Notes: generated by a model from the sequence alone, not told the origin. 34,058 nucleotides of DNA from Saprospiraceae bacterium (GCA_020627965.1 JAHDFX010000046.1:1-34058), one strand, 5' to 3'; positions 1 to 7,290 are shown, numbered from the stretch's first letter. Numbers and translations: made by a program.

Positions 1-123
1 ACTTGATCCTCCACGATAGCTATCGGGACTCGCAGGCGATGAAAAGCGATTTTAGAGACAAGCTTCTGATTGAAAATCGTGCTAAATCCCGACCAGTCCC
101 GATAACTATCCGGGAGAATCAAG
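1..123. repeat. Palindromic interspersed repeat, left end cut by the window
   Basis: The first ~38 bases and the reverse complement of about 86-123 are imperfect copies of each other: both begin ACTTGAT.CTCC and both contain GATAG.TATCGGGACT. A perfect 12-bp palindrome (CGATAGCTATCG) lies at 14-25 inside the left arm. Bases 124-135 (TCAGAATGACGT) continue the outer arm on the right, so the true left end is probably just outside the window. Short palindromic elements reading TCATTCTGAACTTGATTC are a familiar intergenic repeat type in Bacteroidota genomes; that part is general knowledge, while the inverted repeat itself is seen here. The central 39-85 is not obviously coding. Confidence 0.6.
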
Positions 124-255
124 TTCAGAATGACGTTCTCTTTTTGGGGATTTTAAGAATTCGCCTATGGCTTTCTTCATGTAAGATTTAGTGGCTGGTG
201 GTAATTCTTTCCTTTTGTGTTCTTTCACGCCATCATTTGAATAGTAATTTATTAA
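106..255 (-). other. Short open frame, possible coding remnant running into the repeat
   Basis: On the minus strand 49 codons are open between a TGA at 256-258 and a TAG at 106-108. The translation contains INYYSNDGVKEH and PPATKSYMKKAIGEF and ends RHSELDSPG, where the last residues are read from the repeat arm. The charged, globular-looking composition and the YY-N-x(n)-PP pattern faintly recall the C-terminal end of IS3-type integrases, but this is too short to assign. It has no good start codon of its own. It may be the broken end of a gene whose 3' terminus was replaced by the repeat, or chance. Confidence 0.2.
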
Positions 256-264
256 TCAAACTGA

Positions 265-624
265 CGGTCTAAGCTTATCGTCAATAAGGTAAAACACTAT
301 AATGACACTAATGCATCACTCAGCTCACCCGATATAGACTGGGTAGAGTTTGATAATGATTATGATTCAAGAACATATCTGGAAGAATTTATCAGGGAAT
401 TGAAAAGCTTATCGACAGGCATGGATAATGCCAGAATACTGCATGATTCTGATGTGTATAAAGCAGCATTGAGAGATTATGAGTACAGTAAGTATAAATA
501 TAATTCTTCTATCCCCGGTTACGCAGATAAAGTAAAAGAACTCCAACAGTTTTTTAGCCGTACTGGTATTCGGAGAAATCGAAATACAGAACAGGACGAA
601 GAGATTGTACCACCAGGTGAATAG
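265..624 (+). pseudogene. 3' remnant of a conserved hypothetical protein
   Basis: The frame is open from just after a TGA at 262-264 to the TAG at 622-624, giving about 119 codons. No ATG lies before codon 53 (421); a TTG at 400 is the only earlier alternative start, yet the residues before it (SPDIDWVEFDNDYDSRTYLE) look like protein. The part LKSLSTGMDNARILHDSDVYKAALRDYEYSKY..IPGYADKVKELQQFF resembles the C-terminal region of a small Bacteroidota protein family I remember as ending in '..EAY.AAL.YY..VK.AA...VPGA..IY.DL..'. The N-terminal part is missing and the repeat begins directly upstream, so I read this as a 5'-truncated gene. A short intact gene starting at TTG 400 (74 aa) is the alternative. 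Function unknown. Confidence 0.45.
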
Positions 625-648
625 GTGTATACAGGACAAAATAAACAT

Positions 649-698
649 GAGTCGTCCAGAATTTGTAAAAATTCAAAAATTCTGGACGACTCGTGTTT
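649..698 (+). terminator. Rho-independent terminator
   Basis: A perfect 16-bp inverted repeat, with arms at 649-664 (GAGTCGTCCAGAATTT) and 677-692, is followed by GTGTTTTT. It lies 25 bases after the stop of the 265-624 frame, which suggests that this remnant was, or still is, the end of a transcription unit. Confidence 0.85.
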
Positions 699-839
699 TT
701 ATTTAAGCATCAATAATTAAGCCCTCCATTCAAATTCATTTCATTTTTTTCCTTTTCTTTGCGCAGTATTCTAAAGGCATAATTTTTGTGTCTCATCAAT
801 CTTATTGTTAGGATTTCATTAACATTTAAACCATTCTCT

Positions 840-1373
840 ATGCAAAAGCTATGTTTATTATCCTCTCTACTGTTGGTGTTAATCGCACTGTCTTCCTGTG
901 GAGATGATCTTCAAGAAGACTTTACTGTAGAAGGACTTCGCCCCGTCTATATTCAGCCCGAAGAAGCGGATACAATTACTTCTCTGCCTCCCCAGCCCAT
1001 AGGTCAATTGGGTAAAATCTATTACAAAGACGACCTAATTTATGTAGGTGAGCGTGGTGAAGGTGTGCACATTGTAGACAATACGAATCCTTTTTCGCCA
1101 GAGCGTATAGGTTTTATACGTATTCCCGGAAATATCGACATTGCCATAAAAGGCAATTATCTGTATGGTGATAATTATCGAGACTTAGTAACACTGGATA
1201 TTACTGATCTGAACAATGTAACAGAAGTGAGTCGTTTAGCTGATGTCTATCCCGAAGTACCACAAAACTATCCCAAATTTTATTCAGGTTATTTTGAGTG
1301 TGTAGATCCAAATCTGGGTTTTGTTATGAAGTGGGAACCTGCCACACTCGAAAACCCCCGCTGCTTCCGTTAA
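840..1373 (+). CDS. LVIVD-repeat lipoprotein (177 aa)
   Basis: The start is taken at ATG 840, because from there a classic lipoprotein signal appears: MQKLCLLSSLLLVLIALSSC, with the lipobox SSC giving a lipidated Cys near residue 20. An upstream TTG at 786 would add 18 residues in front of the signal peptide and is unlikely. After the signal comes a stretch with two LVIVD-type units (YYKDDLIYVGERGEGVHIVDNTNP, then GNYLYGDNYRDLVTLDITDLNN), short beta-propeller-like repeats found in surface lipoproteins. The protein is short for this family and ends in a Cys-containing tail (PATLENPRCFR). It lies 21 bp before a second LVIVD lipoprotein, so the two are probably co-transcribed. The molecular role is unknown; surface or periplasmic binding is an inference from the fold. 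Confidence 0.8.
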   Translation: MQKLCLLSSLLLVLIALSSCGDDLQEDFTVEGLRPVYIQPEEADTITSLPPQPIGQLGKIYYKDDLIYVGERGEGVHIVDNTNPFSPERIGFIRIPGNIDIAIKGNYLYGDNYRDLVTLDITDLNNVTEVSRLADVYPEVPQNYPKFYSGYFECVDPNLGFVMKWEPATLENPRCFR

Positions 1374-1394
1374 TTCACCTAAATATTGCCTATC

Positions 1395-2153
1395 ATGAAA
1401 AAGATATTATATAGCGTATTTTTCTTTAGCCTGCTGGCTGTTTTATTTGTACAATGTGCCAAAGATGACCTTTCTATTCCTTCTGATACCGGAACGGGTG
1501 GCTCTTTGGCTGCGATGACAATTATTAATGACCATTTGTACATTATTGATAATGAAAACATCAAGATTTTCCGTTTGACTAATCCGGCGCAGCCGGCGCA
1601 GATTGGAGAAGTGAATGTGGGTTTTGGTATTGAAACAATTTTCCCTTACGGTGGTATGCTGTTTATCGGCTCTCAAACAGGGATGTATATCTACGACTTA
1701 CAGAATCCTGCAAGCCCTACCCTACTGGCAGAACACACACATTTTTATGGCTGTGATCCGGTCGTTGCCAATGACTCTATTGCCTTTGTTACCGTTCGTT
1801 CTGCTGAGTGGTGCCGTGGAACAATTCCCATCAACCAGTTGGAACTAGTAGACGTTACCGACCCCGCACAACCTTATTCTATCGACTTTGTAGACATGAA
1901 TAATCCGGCAGGACTAGGGCTGGATGGCGACTATCTGTTTGTAACAGACGGTGCAGCCGGAATAAAAGTTTTTGATGTTAGTGATCCTTATAATGAAGGG
2001 GCTGTTCTTATAAATAGTATCCCTGTTAATGTATTCGATGTCATTCTGCTGGATGGATTAATGATTGCTGTCGGAGAGGAAAATTTATATCAGTTTGATT
2101 ATACTGACATTAATAATATAATGGACGTATCGACACTGAGTTATCAGTTTTAA
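1395..2153 (+). CDS. LVIVD-repeat lipoprotein (252 aa)
   Basis: The start is ATG 1395 (MKKILYSVFFFSLLAVLFVQCAKDD), which puts a lipobox VQC at about residues 19-21; the in-frame TTG at 1386 adds only three residues. Several LVIVD units follow: MTIINDHLYIIDNENIKIFRLTNPAQP, GGMLFIGSQTGMYIYDLQNPASP, QLELVDVTDPAQP and DGDYLFVTDGAAGIKVFDVSDP. Each ends in the typical '..D(V/I)(S/T)(D/N)P' turn. This predicts a small propeller-like surface lipoprotein, longer than its upstream neighbour but built the same way, so the pair probably arose by duplication. The stop is 12 bp before the next gene. Ligand and function are not known. Confidence 0.82.
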   Translation: MKKILYSVFFFSLLAVLFVQCAKDDLSIPSDTGTGGSLAAMTIINDHLYIIDNENIKIFRLTNPAQPAQIGEVNVGFGIETIFPYGGMLFIGSQTGMYIYDLQNPASPTLLAEHTHFYGCDPVVANDSIAFVTVRSAEWCRGTIPINQLELVDVTDPAQPYSIDFVDMNNPAGLGLDGDYLFVTDGAAGIKVFDVSDPYNEGAVLINSIPVNVFDVILLDGLMIAVGEENLYQFDYTDINNIMDVSTLSYQF

Positions 2154-2165
2154 GAAAATACTATT

Positions 2166-2837
2166 ATGGTAAGATCAAATATTCCAACAAGCTTTATCTT
2201 TTTTGCTTTGTTGTTATTTTCAACAAGTATAGTGGCGCAGAATCTTGAGGAGCGCAAAACCATTGGTTTTGATACGCCTCAACTTATTTTTAAATGGAAT
2301 TTGCTTAGTTTAACTGAAATTGAGCCGACTTTTCAGCTCGGAGTTGAATATATTTTTAAGCCAAAGATCGGTTTTCAACAACAACTAGGTTATATTTTTG
2401 CTAACCCTTCATCTGATATCTGGGGGATTCGTTCTCGTTCGGAAATGAAATTTTATTTGAATAAAAGCAAAAGAAGAGGTCGTCCTTTTTATGTGGGAAC
2501 TGAAGTATTGTATAAGTTTGCCCGGAATTTTGGTACAGAAACCTTTTCCCGTGAAGGCGGGGCTTATACGCAAGTTATAGATTTTCATACAGACAGGAAT
2601 GTTATTGGCTTTACGCCTAAACTTGGTTTTATGAACAATTTTGAAAATCAGCGTTTTGTATTCGACATGGCTTTTGGTATCGGAGTGAAAGCTACTTATT
2701 ATAATAGCAATCTTCCCGGAGATGCCGATCTGCCTGATACCGACTTTGTTATTTGGGATTTTTCCAATTTAGGCAAAAGTGGCCATGATGTATTTCCAAA
2801 TATACTTTTGAGTTTACAAATTGGCTTTAAAAAATAG
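2166..2837 (+). CDS. Secreted outer-membrane beta-barrel protein
   Basis: 223 aa with an N-terminal signal peptide (hydrophobic residues 9-24, cleavage predicted after SIVAQ). The rest is rich in alternating aromatic/hydrophobic beta strands such as IEPTFQLGVEYIFKPKIGFQQQLGYIF, PFYVGTEVLYKFARNF and IGFTPKLGFMNNF, and ends NILLSLQIGFKK, as expected for a DUF3575-like or OmpA-barrel-like outer-membrane protein without a peptidoglycan-binding domain. It follows the LVIVD lipoproteins by 12 bp and precedes pdxJ by 13 bp, so it sits inside one short operon. No enzymatic motif is visible; the lipoproteins could be partners, but this is inference only. Confidence 0.72.
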   Translation: MVRSNIPTSFIFFALLLFSTSIVAQNLEERKTIGFDTPQLIFKWNLLSLTEIEPTFQLGVEYIFKPKIGFQQQLGYIFANPSSDIWGIRSRSEMKFYLNKSKRRGRPFYVGTEVLYKFARNFGTETFSREGGAYTQVIDFHTDRNVIGFTPKLGFMNNFENQRFVFDMAFGIGVKATYYNSNLPGDADLPDTDFVIWDFSNLGKSGHDVFPNILLSLQIGFKK

Positions 2838-2850
2838 ACTTTAGAAATAG

Positions 2851-3564
2851 ATGACGAGACTAAGTGTAAATATTAATAAAGTGGCTTTGCTAAGGAATGC
2901 ACGTGGCAGTAACCTCCCTGATCTGGTACAAGTAGCCAAAGACTGTGAGCAGTTTGGTGCGCAGGGCATAACTGTACACCCCCGCCCCGATGAAAGGCAT
3001 ATTCGCTATAGTGATATTGAGCCGCTCAAATCCATTGTTACTACCGAATTCAATATCGAAGGCAATCCTACGCCTGATTTTTTGAAACTGGTTTTGGCAC
3101 ATCGCCCACACCAATGTACGCTGGTTCCTGATGACCCGCAACAACTGACTTCAGATCATGGCTGGGATACGGTCAAACATGAGAGTTTTCTGAAAAATGT
3201 AATCGCTGAATTGCAGGAAGCGGGTATACGGGTATCTATTTTTTGTGATGCTGATGCTCACTTTATCGAAGGCGCAAAGAAAACTGGTACCGACCGTATC
3301 GAGTTATATACTGGTCCTTATGCAGAACAATTTGTGCATCAGCCGGAAAAGGCAGTTGCCCCATATACTGAAGCTGCAAGACTTGCACTCGAACTGGGTT
3401 TGGGCTTAAATGCCGGACACGATCTGAATCTACATAATTTAAAATATTTCAATCAAGAAATACCTGACTTGCAGGAAGTCTCCATCGGTCATGCGCTGAT
3501 AGCTGATGCTTTGTATTATGGTCTACATAACACCATTCAGATGTATTTGAGGTGTTTGGAATAA
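2851..3564 (+). CDS. pdxJ: Pyridoxine 5'-phosphate synthase
   Basis: 237 aa, the usual PdxJ length. PdxJ condenses 1-deoxy-D-xylulose 5-phosphate with 3-amino-2-oxopropyl phosphate to give pyridoxine 5'-phosphate, the last step of DXP-dependent vitamin B6 synthesis, in the cytosol as a TIM-barrel octamer. Family hallmarks seen are the N-terminal [16 protein letters not shown], then [13 protein letters not shown] with the active-site HPR.DxRHI loop, [38 protein letters not shown], and the C-terminal [13 protein letters not shown] and [12 protein letters not shown]. The start ATG 2851 matches the family N-terminus. It is the last gene of the + run; its stop is only 5 bp from the stop of the convergent gene, with no room for an intrinsic terminator. 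Confidence 0.97.
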   Translation: MTRLSVNINKVALLRNARGSNLPDLVQVAKDCEQFGAQGITVHPRPDERHIRYSDIEPLKSIVTTEFNIEGNPTPDFLKLVLAHRPHQCTLVPDDPQQLTSDHGWDTVKHESFLKNVIAELQEAGIRVSIFCDADAHFIEGAKKTGTDRIELYTGPYAEQFVHQPEKAVAPYTEAARLALELGLGLNAGHDLNLHNLKYFNQEIPDLQEVSIGHALIADALYYGLHNTIQMYLRCLE

Positions 3565-3569
3565 ATTTG

Positions 3570-4223
3570 TTATAAATTCCTTTGTTCGATTCTTTCTTTG
3601 ACCCGACCAAGCACATAAAAGACCTCTCGTCCTATCTGGCGGCATCTTTCATCGTATTTTTCGCTTTCCAGTTCCGTGTCGTCAAATGCTTTAGGGTCTT
3701 CGTAATTCATATTTAAACGAAAGTCGGCTCCCAATACTACCGGACAGCTTTTACTGGCACTATCACAGACCAAAATGGCTCCAAAGCCTTTTTTCGGATT
3801 AGGTGACTCATGATATACCTTTGAAAAAGCTTCGTAAGGCTCCATATCTGCCTGCCATCGAATTTTATAGGTGGGATTGTCAACTTGTTCATCCTCACAT
3901 TGAATATCAAAACCAGCACGCCGAAGGGCAGCTACAGACCTTGGATTGAAAGCGGTGGTTTCGGTGCCTCCCGACCAGGTATTTAATTTGGGTAAACCAA
4001 AATAGGCTGCTCCGGCTGCCAGCCACAACTGAGCCATATGGCTTCTCCTGGAATTATGGGTGCAAATAGCTATAAGTTGGGGCGTTTCACCTTTTTCATA
4101 TACCCCCAGCAAATAAACCCCAAACAGGTAAATACGTTTTTTTCTATTTTCTGGAATGAGGTCGTATTCTGTTGCCATTGCATTACAATAAGTATGTAAT
4201 TCAGTTAATAGAGTTGAGCGCAT
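3570..4223 (-). CDS. Arsenate-reductase-like low-molecular-weight protein phosphatase
   Basis: 217 aa. The core signature ICTHNSRRSHMAQ provides a CX5R P-loop (Cys54 to Arg60), the nucleophile loop of low-molecular-weight tyrosine phosphatases and thioredoxin-type arsenate reductases. Further on are WSGGTETTAFNPRSVAALRRAGF, ILVCDSASKSCPVVLGADFRL and an acidic YEDPKAFDDT segment near residues 175-184, where the general-acid Asp is expected. The protein is longer than ArsC (~130-140 aa) because of ~45 extra N-terminal residues and a C-terminal helix (YDERCRQIGREVFYVLGRVKERI). This layout is a Bacteroidota family usually named 'protein-tyrosine-phosphatase'. No arsR, arsB or acr3 lies nearby, so an arsenic role has no context support. 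It is divergent from the 4356 gene. Confidence 0.8.
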   Translation of the reverse strand: MRSTLLTELHTYCNAMATEYDLIPENRKKRIYLFGVYLLGVYEKGETPQLIAICTHNSRRSHMAQLWLAAGAAYFGLPKLNTWSGGTETTAFNPRSVAALRRAGFDIQCEDEQVDNPTYKIRWQADMEPYEAFSKVYHESPNPKKGFGAILVCDSASKSCPVVLGADFRLNMNYEDPKAFDDTELESEKYDERCRQIGREVFYVLGRVKERIEQRNL

Positions 4224-4355
4224 AATAAGGTTCTCTTTTGTATTTTGTGTCTATATAATTGTTCGTATTTCAAATTTTGCCGATATTCACGGAACAATCG
4301 CAATTTGCTATTCAATAAGTGAATTTCCAAAAATAAAATGATAAAAACATTCGAT

Positions 4356-4802
4356 ATGAAAAAAATAGGATTATGCCTTACCGCCCTGATGCTAACTATA
4401 GGCTTATTTGCTCAAACTACAGATCAGGTTCGCCGTTCTGCTGATGCAGATTTTACAGTCATTGCACTGGCTCAACAATGTAAAGGACAAACACCAGACC
4501 AAATCGCTCTTCAGGTAACTGATAAATTGACCAACAAACTCAACTTAAATGAAGAACAACGCAAGGCACTACACCTTATCAATGTAGACAGTGCAGAGAA
4601 AATGCATGAAATAGCCAAAGTACATAAAGGCAATCAGGCAAAAATTGATGCAAAACATTATTCATTATACTTAAACAGCACGGCTAAAGTACTTCGTTTG
4701 CTGGATACAGAGCAACAAAAGCTATATAGACTAATCATGGCCAAAACCAAGCCACTCAATGAAGAACAACGCAGAAAAATTGAGATGGGTAAGCGTATGT
4801 AA
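4356..4802 (+). CDS. Small secreted protein, Spy/LTxxQ-like helical
   Basis: 148 aa from ATG 4356, chosen because MKKIGLCLTALMLTIGLFAQ is then a clean signal peptide; an ATG at 4338 would add six residues (MIKTFD) before it. The mature part is helical and charged, with two LTxxQ-like pieces (LNLNEEQRKAL near residue 68 and LLDTEQQKLYRLI near 120) and a basic C-terminus (LNEEQRRKIEMGKRM). This resembles periplasmic Spy/CpxP-type or DUF4890-type proteins of Bacteroidota, but no binding function can be claimed. No hairpin terminator is seen in 4803-5015. It may share a regulatory theme with the small secreted protein downstream. Confidence 0.65.
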   Translation: MKKIGLCLTALMLTIGLFAQTTDQVRRSADADFTVIALAQQCKGQTPDQIALQVTDKLTNKLNLNEEQRKALHLINVDSAEKMHEIAKVHKGNQAKIDAKHYSLYLNSTAKVLRLLDTEQQKLYRLIMAKTKPLNEEQRRKIEMGKRM

Positions 4803-5015
4803 AATAAAAAAGTAGTTACATCTTGCCGATTATAACGTCCTTTATAGTAGACTTTCAAAAAGTTGGCAATGAATTTGGTAATGTAATATCGAAATAATTT
4901 AATTTCTATATTTTCACAAAATACCCTTATCTTTCACACAAATGATTCACCTATTAAAGGATAGGGTATAATTTAGATTTACACCTTTGTCCATTCATTA
5001 AATCAAAAAGAAAAA

Positions 5016-5357
5016 ATGATCATGAAAAAACTTGTATTCAGTGTACTAATGATGTTTTTTGGTCTTACCATTTATGCTCAGAATGCGCCTGCTCAATCAG
5101 TAAAACAAAATGCATCTACTGCAAAAGTTATTGATACACCAGAGCAGGAAGCTAAGAAATTAGTAGATATGCTTACTCAGAGTGGCACTTATAGTGATGC
5201 TCAAAAGAAAGATATCTATGCTGTTGCTCTTAATGCAGTAAAACAACGTAAAGCGATTGCATCTTTGAGAACTACCGACCCTGAAGGTTTTGCCCGTAAA
5301 GAAATGGAAATTTTCACCAATATGTCACAAGCGATAAGAGACATAGAAAAGCAGTAA
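5016..5357 (+). CDS. Small secreted protein of unknown function
   Basis: 113 aa. Two ATGs (5016 and 5022) give MIMKKLVFSVLMMFFGLTIYAQ, a typical signal peptide ending in YAQ; either start is possible. The mature ~90 residues are helical and charged (EQEAKKLVDMLTQSGTYSDAQKKDIYAVALNAVKQRKAI), loosely like the 4356 product in size and composition, so a periplasmic helical protein is likely. A sequence CACCTTTG at 4982-4989, close to the -7 consensus TAnnTTTG, lies 27 bases before the first ATG. A strong terminator follows at 5381-5414. I do not recognise a named family. Confidence 0.6.
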   Translation: MIMKKLVFSVLMMFFGLTIYAQNAPAQSVKQNASTAKVIDTPEQEAKKLVDMLTQSGTYSDAQKKDIYAVALNAVKQRKAIASLRTTDPEGFARKEMEIFTNMSQAIRDIEKQ

Positions 5358-5380
5358 CTTCTTACTGGTTATGAAAATAT

Positions 5381-5414
5381 AAAAAGCCCGGCCATCTTGG
5401 TCGGGCTTTTTATA
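5381..5414. terminator. Bidirectional intrinsic terminator
   Basis: AAAAAGCCCGGCC, a short ATCTT loop, then GGTCGGGCTTTTT form a GC-rich stem with A and T tracts on both sides. It sits between the convergent 5016 gene (+) and the LOG-family gene (-) and can serve both. Confidence 0.88.
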
Positions 5415-5445
5415 TTGTTGAATACTAACTTTTAAGTGCCAGGAC

Positions 5446-6171
5446 TTACTCCATCGTATAATTCGGACGAAGTGTAGAATTGGTTCCTTCCGCATAGAAA
5501 TTATTAATGTATTCCACCACTTCATCTATACTGTCTGTTACCAGGAACAAATCCAGATCATGCTCACTAATGTTTCCATGTTGTTCAAGCAAAGTATCGC
5601 GTATCCAGTCTTCTAAGCCTGCCCAAAATTCTGTTCCCATCAATACAACAGGTACTCTGTCTATTTTTTTAGTCTGAATTAGTGTCAGTACTTCAAATAA
5701 CTCGTCCATTGTACCAAAACCACCAGGTAAAGTCACAAATGCCTGAGCATATTTAACGAACATTACTTTGCGAATAAAAAAGTAATTATAATTAAGATTT
5801 TTGTCTATATCAATATATGGATTATGGCTTTGCTCAAAAGGCAGCTCAATATTCAGTCCAACTGAAGAGCCTCCTCCTATATGCGCCCCTTTATTACCCG
5901 CTTCCATGATACCCGGACCACCACCAGTGATAATTCCATAGCCTTCCTGGGTAAGTCTTTTGGCTACATCAACAGCCAATTCGTAGTATTTTGTACCAGG
6001 TTTGGTACGGGCAGAGCCAAAAATAGATATACAGGGTTCAATTTTATTCATGCGTTCAAAGCCTTCTACAAATTCGGCAATCACCTTAAACATTGTCCAT
6101 GAATTTTCGCCTTTGATTTCACTCCACTTTTTTTGTGGCTTATAAGGCACTTTTGTTTGTTGTTCACTCAT
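5446..6171 (-). CDS. LOG-family protein (TIGR00730), nucleoside-monophosphate phosphoribohydrolase-like
   Basis: 241 aa. It carries both LOG-family signatures: GGGPGIMEAGNKGA (about residues 83-96) and PGGFGTMDELFE (149-160), where the Arg (R134, in FFIRK) and the Glu of PGGxGTxxE are the catalytic pair known in the family. These Rossmann-fold enzymes cleave the N-glycosidic bond of (cytokinin) nucleoside 5'-monophosphates or AMP-like nucleotides, releasing base and ribose 5-phosphate; older databases call them 'lysine decarboxylase'. About 40 extra N-terminal residues (KKWSEIKGENSWTMFKVIAE) are typical of the longer Bacteroidota type. The substrate here is not known. It is transcribed away from the 6172-7334 gap as a monocistronic unit. 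Confidence 0.88.
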   Translation of the reverse strand: MSEQQTKVPYKPQKKWSEIKGENSWTMFKVIAEFVEGFERMNKIEPCISIFGSARTKPGTKYYELAVDVAKRLTQEGYGIITGGGPGIMEAGNKGAHIGGGSSVGLNIELPFEQSHNPYIDIDKNLNYNYFFIRKVMFVKYAQAFVTLPGGFGTMDELFEVLTLIQTKKIDRVPVVLMGTEFWAGLEDWIRDTLLEQHGNISEHDLDLFLVTDSIDEVVEYINNFYAEGTNSTLRPNYTME

Positions 6172-6203
6172 ATTTTATTCCTTGTTTATTTCAGATATGA
6201 AGT

Positions 6204-6238
6204 AAGGAATCGAACAATTTAAAATTGTTTAATTCCTT
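6204..6238. repeat. Near-perfect palindrome upstream of the LOG gene
   Basis: AAGGAAT / ATTCCTT and AACAATTT / AAATTGTT form nested arms interrupted only by a two-base mismatch on each side. On the + strand it is followed by TTTT, like a weak terminator, but no + strand gene ends here. It lies 33 bases upstream of the LOG start and could be an operator or leader hairpin. The rest of 6239-6550 shows nothing I can name. Confidence 0.35.
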
Positions 6239-6554
6239 TTTTGTAAAATTAATACGTCATTTAAAAAGACTTGTTGCCTTTCCTTAGATGTTATTTTCAG
6301 AAAAAGCCACACATATTAAGAGATTATTTGTAAACCACCAAAAAAAATGAATATTTAATTTGGAAGAAACTGAACTTATTTTTGAAAATTATTGTGGCTG
6401 ATCGTACAAACTAAGGACTTGTTTAAATTTCTATCCATTGCCTGGAGATGGTAACCCTGGAGTTTAGTTACAAAAAAAATAGAGGCTTATAAAAATCAAA
6501 AAAACTAAAAAAGCGCATCACAGATTCAAGGTATTAAATTTTACTTGACATCGT

Positions 6555-6849
6555 AAAAAGATAAACGGCTTTCCTGCGTTTCAGAAAAGCCGTTCTTAAC
6601 CCAAAACTAAATGTGCTAGTACGTCTTTATTCTTGAGGTGTTTTTTAATTACAATTGCAATATATGTCAGTTTTTCAATAGATGTACAAATAAATAAAAA
6701 AAATCATACATCTTTAATTTAACAACTGCGTCACACCTTTTTAAAAGCATATAAAGAAATAAACACATATAGGGACTTTATCATCTTTTAGCCTGTTACA
6801 TTAATTCATTTTTGTGAGCAAAAAATAGCATTAAAGCATAAAAAGTCCC
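6555..6849 (-). ncRNA. Candidate ~290-nt structured non-coding RNA
   Basis: On the minus strand a consensus promoter (6853-6884) is followed by a likely transcript start near 6848-6850 and ends in a terminator hairpin at 6564-6594. The expected 5' end, (A)GGGACTTT (6850-6842), is complementary to AAAGTCCCT at 6779-6771, so the RNA would open with a closed 5' domain. An inner hairpin follows at 6713-6707/6686-6680 (AGATGTA/TACATCT), enclosed by AGGTGT/ACACCT (6738-6733 and 6641-6636). No ORF longer than a dozen codons is seen in it. It does not look like tmRNA, RNase P RNA or SRP RNA; a 6S-like RNA cannot be excluded. It is an inference from promoter, fold and terminator. Confidence 0.45.
6564..6594 (-). 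terminator. Intrinsic terminator of the candidate ncRNA
   Basis: Arms at 6564-6576 and 6582-6594 pair over 13 positions (AACGGCTTT.CTG, one G-U). Read on the minus strand it is followed by TATCTTTTTAC, so it is oriented to stop transcription coming from the right. No minus-strand gene other than the candidate ncRNA lies between it and the tRNA terminator. Confidence 0.65.
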
Positions 6850-6852
6850 TCA

Positions 6853-6884
6853 CAAATCTATACTGATTTTATCTTGATTGCAAA
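6853..6884 (-). promoter_or_regulatory. Consensus Bacteroidota promoter for the candidate ncRNA
   Basis: Minus-strand TTTG (6884-6881), a 20-base spacer, then TAGATTTG (6860-6853). This fits the TTTG / TAnnTTTG housekeeping sigma consensus of Bacteroidota. The -7 box overlaps a TTTGTGAG whose complement CTCACAAA lies downstream in the transcript (6818-6811). Confidence 0.55.
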
Positions 6885-6984
6885 AAGATAAGCTTTTGAA
6901 TTAGGTAAGTTCTACAAAATGAAAAGCGAGGCAGTTTGCTACTTTTAAAATTCGGGACACCCTATGTTTATTTAAATTGGGGCA

Positions 6985-7025
6985 TAAAAAAAAGGACTTT
7001 CCAGAAATAAATTCTGAAAAGTCCT
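6985..7025 (-). terminator. Terminator of tRNA-Glu
   Basis: Arms 6993-7006 and 7012-7025 (AGGACTTTTCAGAA type, one mismatch) form a 14-bp stem. On the minus strand it is followed directly by eight or nine T (6985-6993), four bases after the tRNA CCA end. Confidence 0.88.
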
Positions 7026-7028
7026 GTA

Positions 7029-7103
7029 TGGCAGCCCCTAGGGGAATCGAACCCCTCTTTCCAGGATGAAAACCTGGCGTCCTAGCCGATAGACGAAGGG
7101 GCC
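7029..7103 (-). tRNA. tRNA-Glu(TTC)
   Basis: On the minus strand the RNA starts GGCCCCTTCGTCTATCGGCT. The acceptor stem GGCCCCT/AGGGGCT pairs fully with one G-U at 1-72. The anticodon arm is CCAGG-TTTTCAT-CCTGG with anticodon TTC (7070-7068), and the T arm is AGGGG-TTCGATT-CCCCT. The discriminator base is G and CCA is encoded (7031-7029). It is a single tRNA with its own promoter and terminator, not part of an rRNA operon here. Confidence 0.98.
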
Positions 7104-7111
7104 ATATTATT

Positions 7112-7144
7112 CTATAAAAAGGTATCTGTTTACTCTTTTTATAG
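7112..7144 (-). other. 10-bp hairpin in the pre-tRNA-Glu leader
   Basis: CTATAAAAAG at 7112-7121 is the exact reverse complement of CTTTTTATAG at 7135-7144, with a 13-base loop. It lies between the predicted transcription start (about 7158) and the mature 5' end, so it would form in the 5' leader removed by RNase P. Confidence 0.5.
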
Positions 7145-7165
7145 AGCCTTTCGCCAAAAGCAAGG

Positions 7166-7196
7166 CAAAGATAATAGCAAATTTTAAAATTCCAAA
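7166..7196 (-). promoter_or_regulatory. Promoter of tRNA-Glu
   Basis: Minus strand TTTG (7196-7193), exactly 19 bases, then TATCTTTG (7173-7166). This is a textbook match to the Bacteroidota -33/-7 consensus and supports reading the other TAnnTTTG sites in this window the same way. Confidence 0.75.
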
Positions 7197-7290
7197 AACT
7201 ATTGTATTATTTTACATCATAAATAATAACACAAAGCAAATTTTCTGAAAACTTATCCCAAAGATAATATGTTTAACAATTGATTCAACT

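Noticed and set aside
3570-4223. Arsenic-resistance locus
   Set aside because: The phosphatase has the right P-loop, but no ArsR, efflux pump or metallochaperone gene flanks it, so an arsenic role is not supported by context.
4803-5015. Short inverted repeats (TTGCC/GGCAA, CCTAT/ATAGG) as terminator or operator
   Set aside because: Arms of five bases recur by chance in such AT-rich DNA and no T tract follows.
6204-6238. Palindrome with trailing T bases as a terminator
   Set aside because: No + strand transcript leads into it; kept only as an unexplained palindrome.
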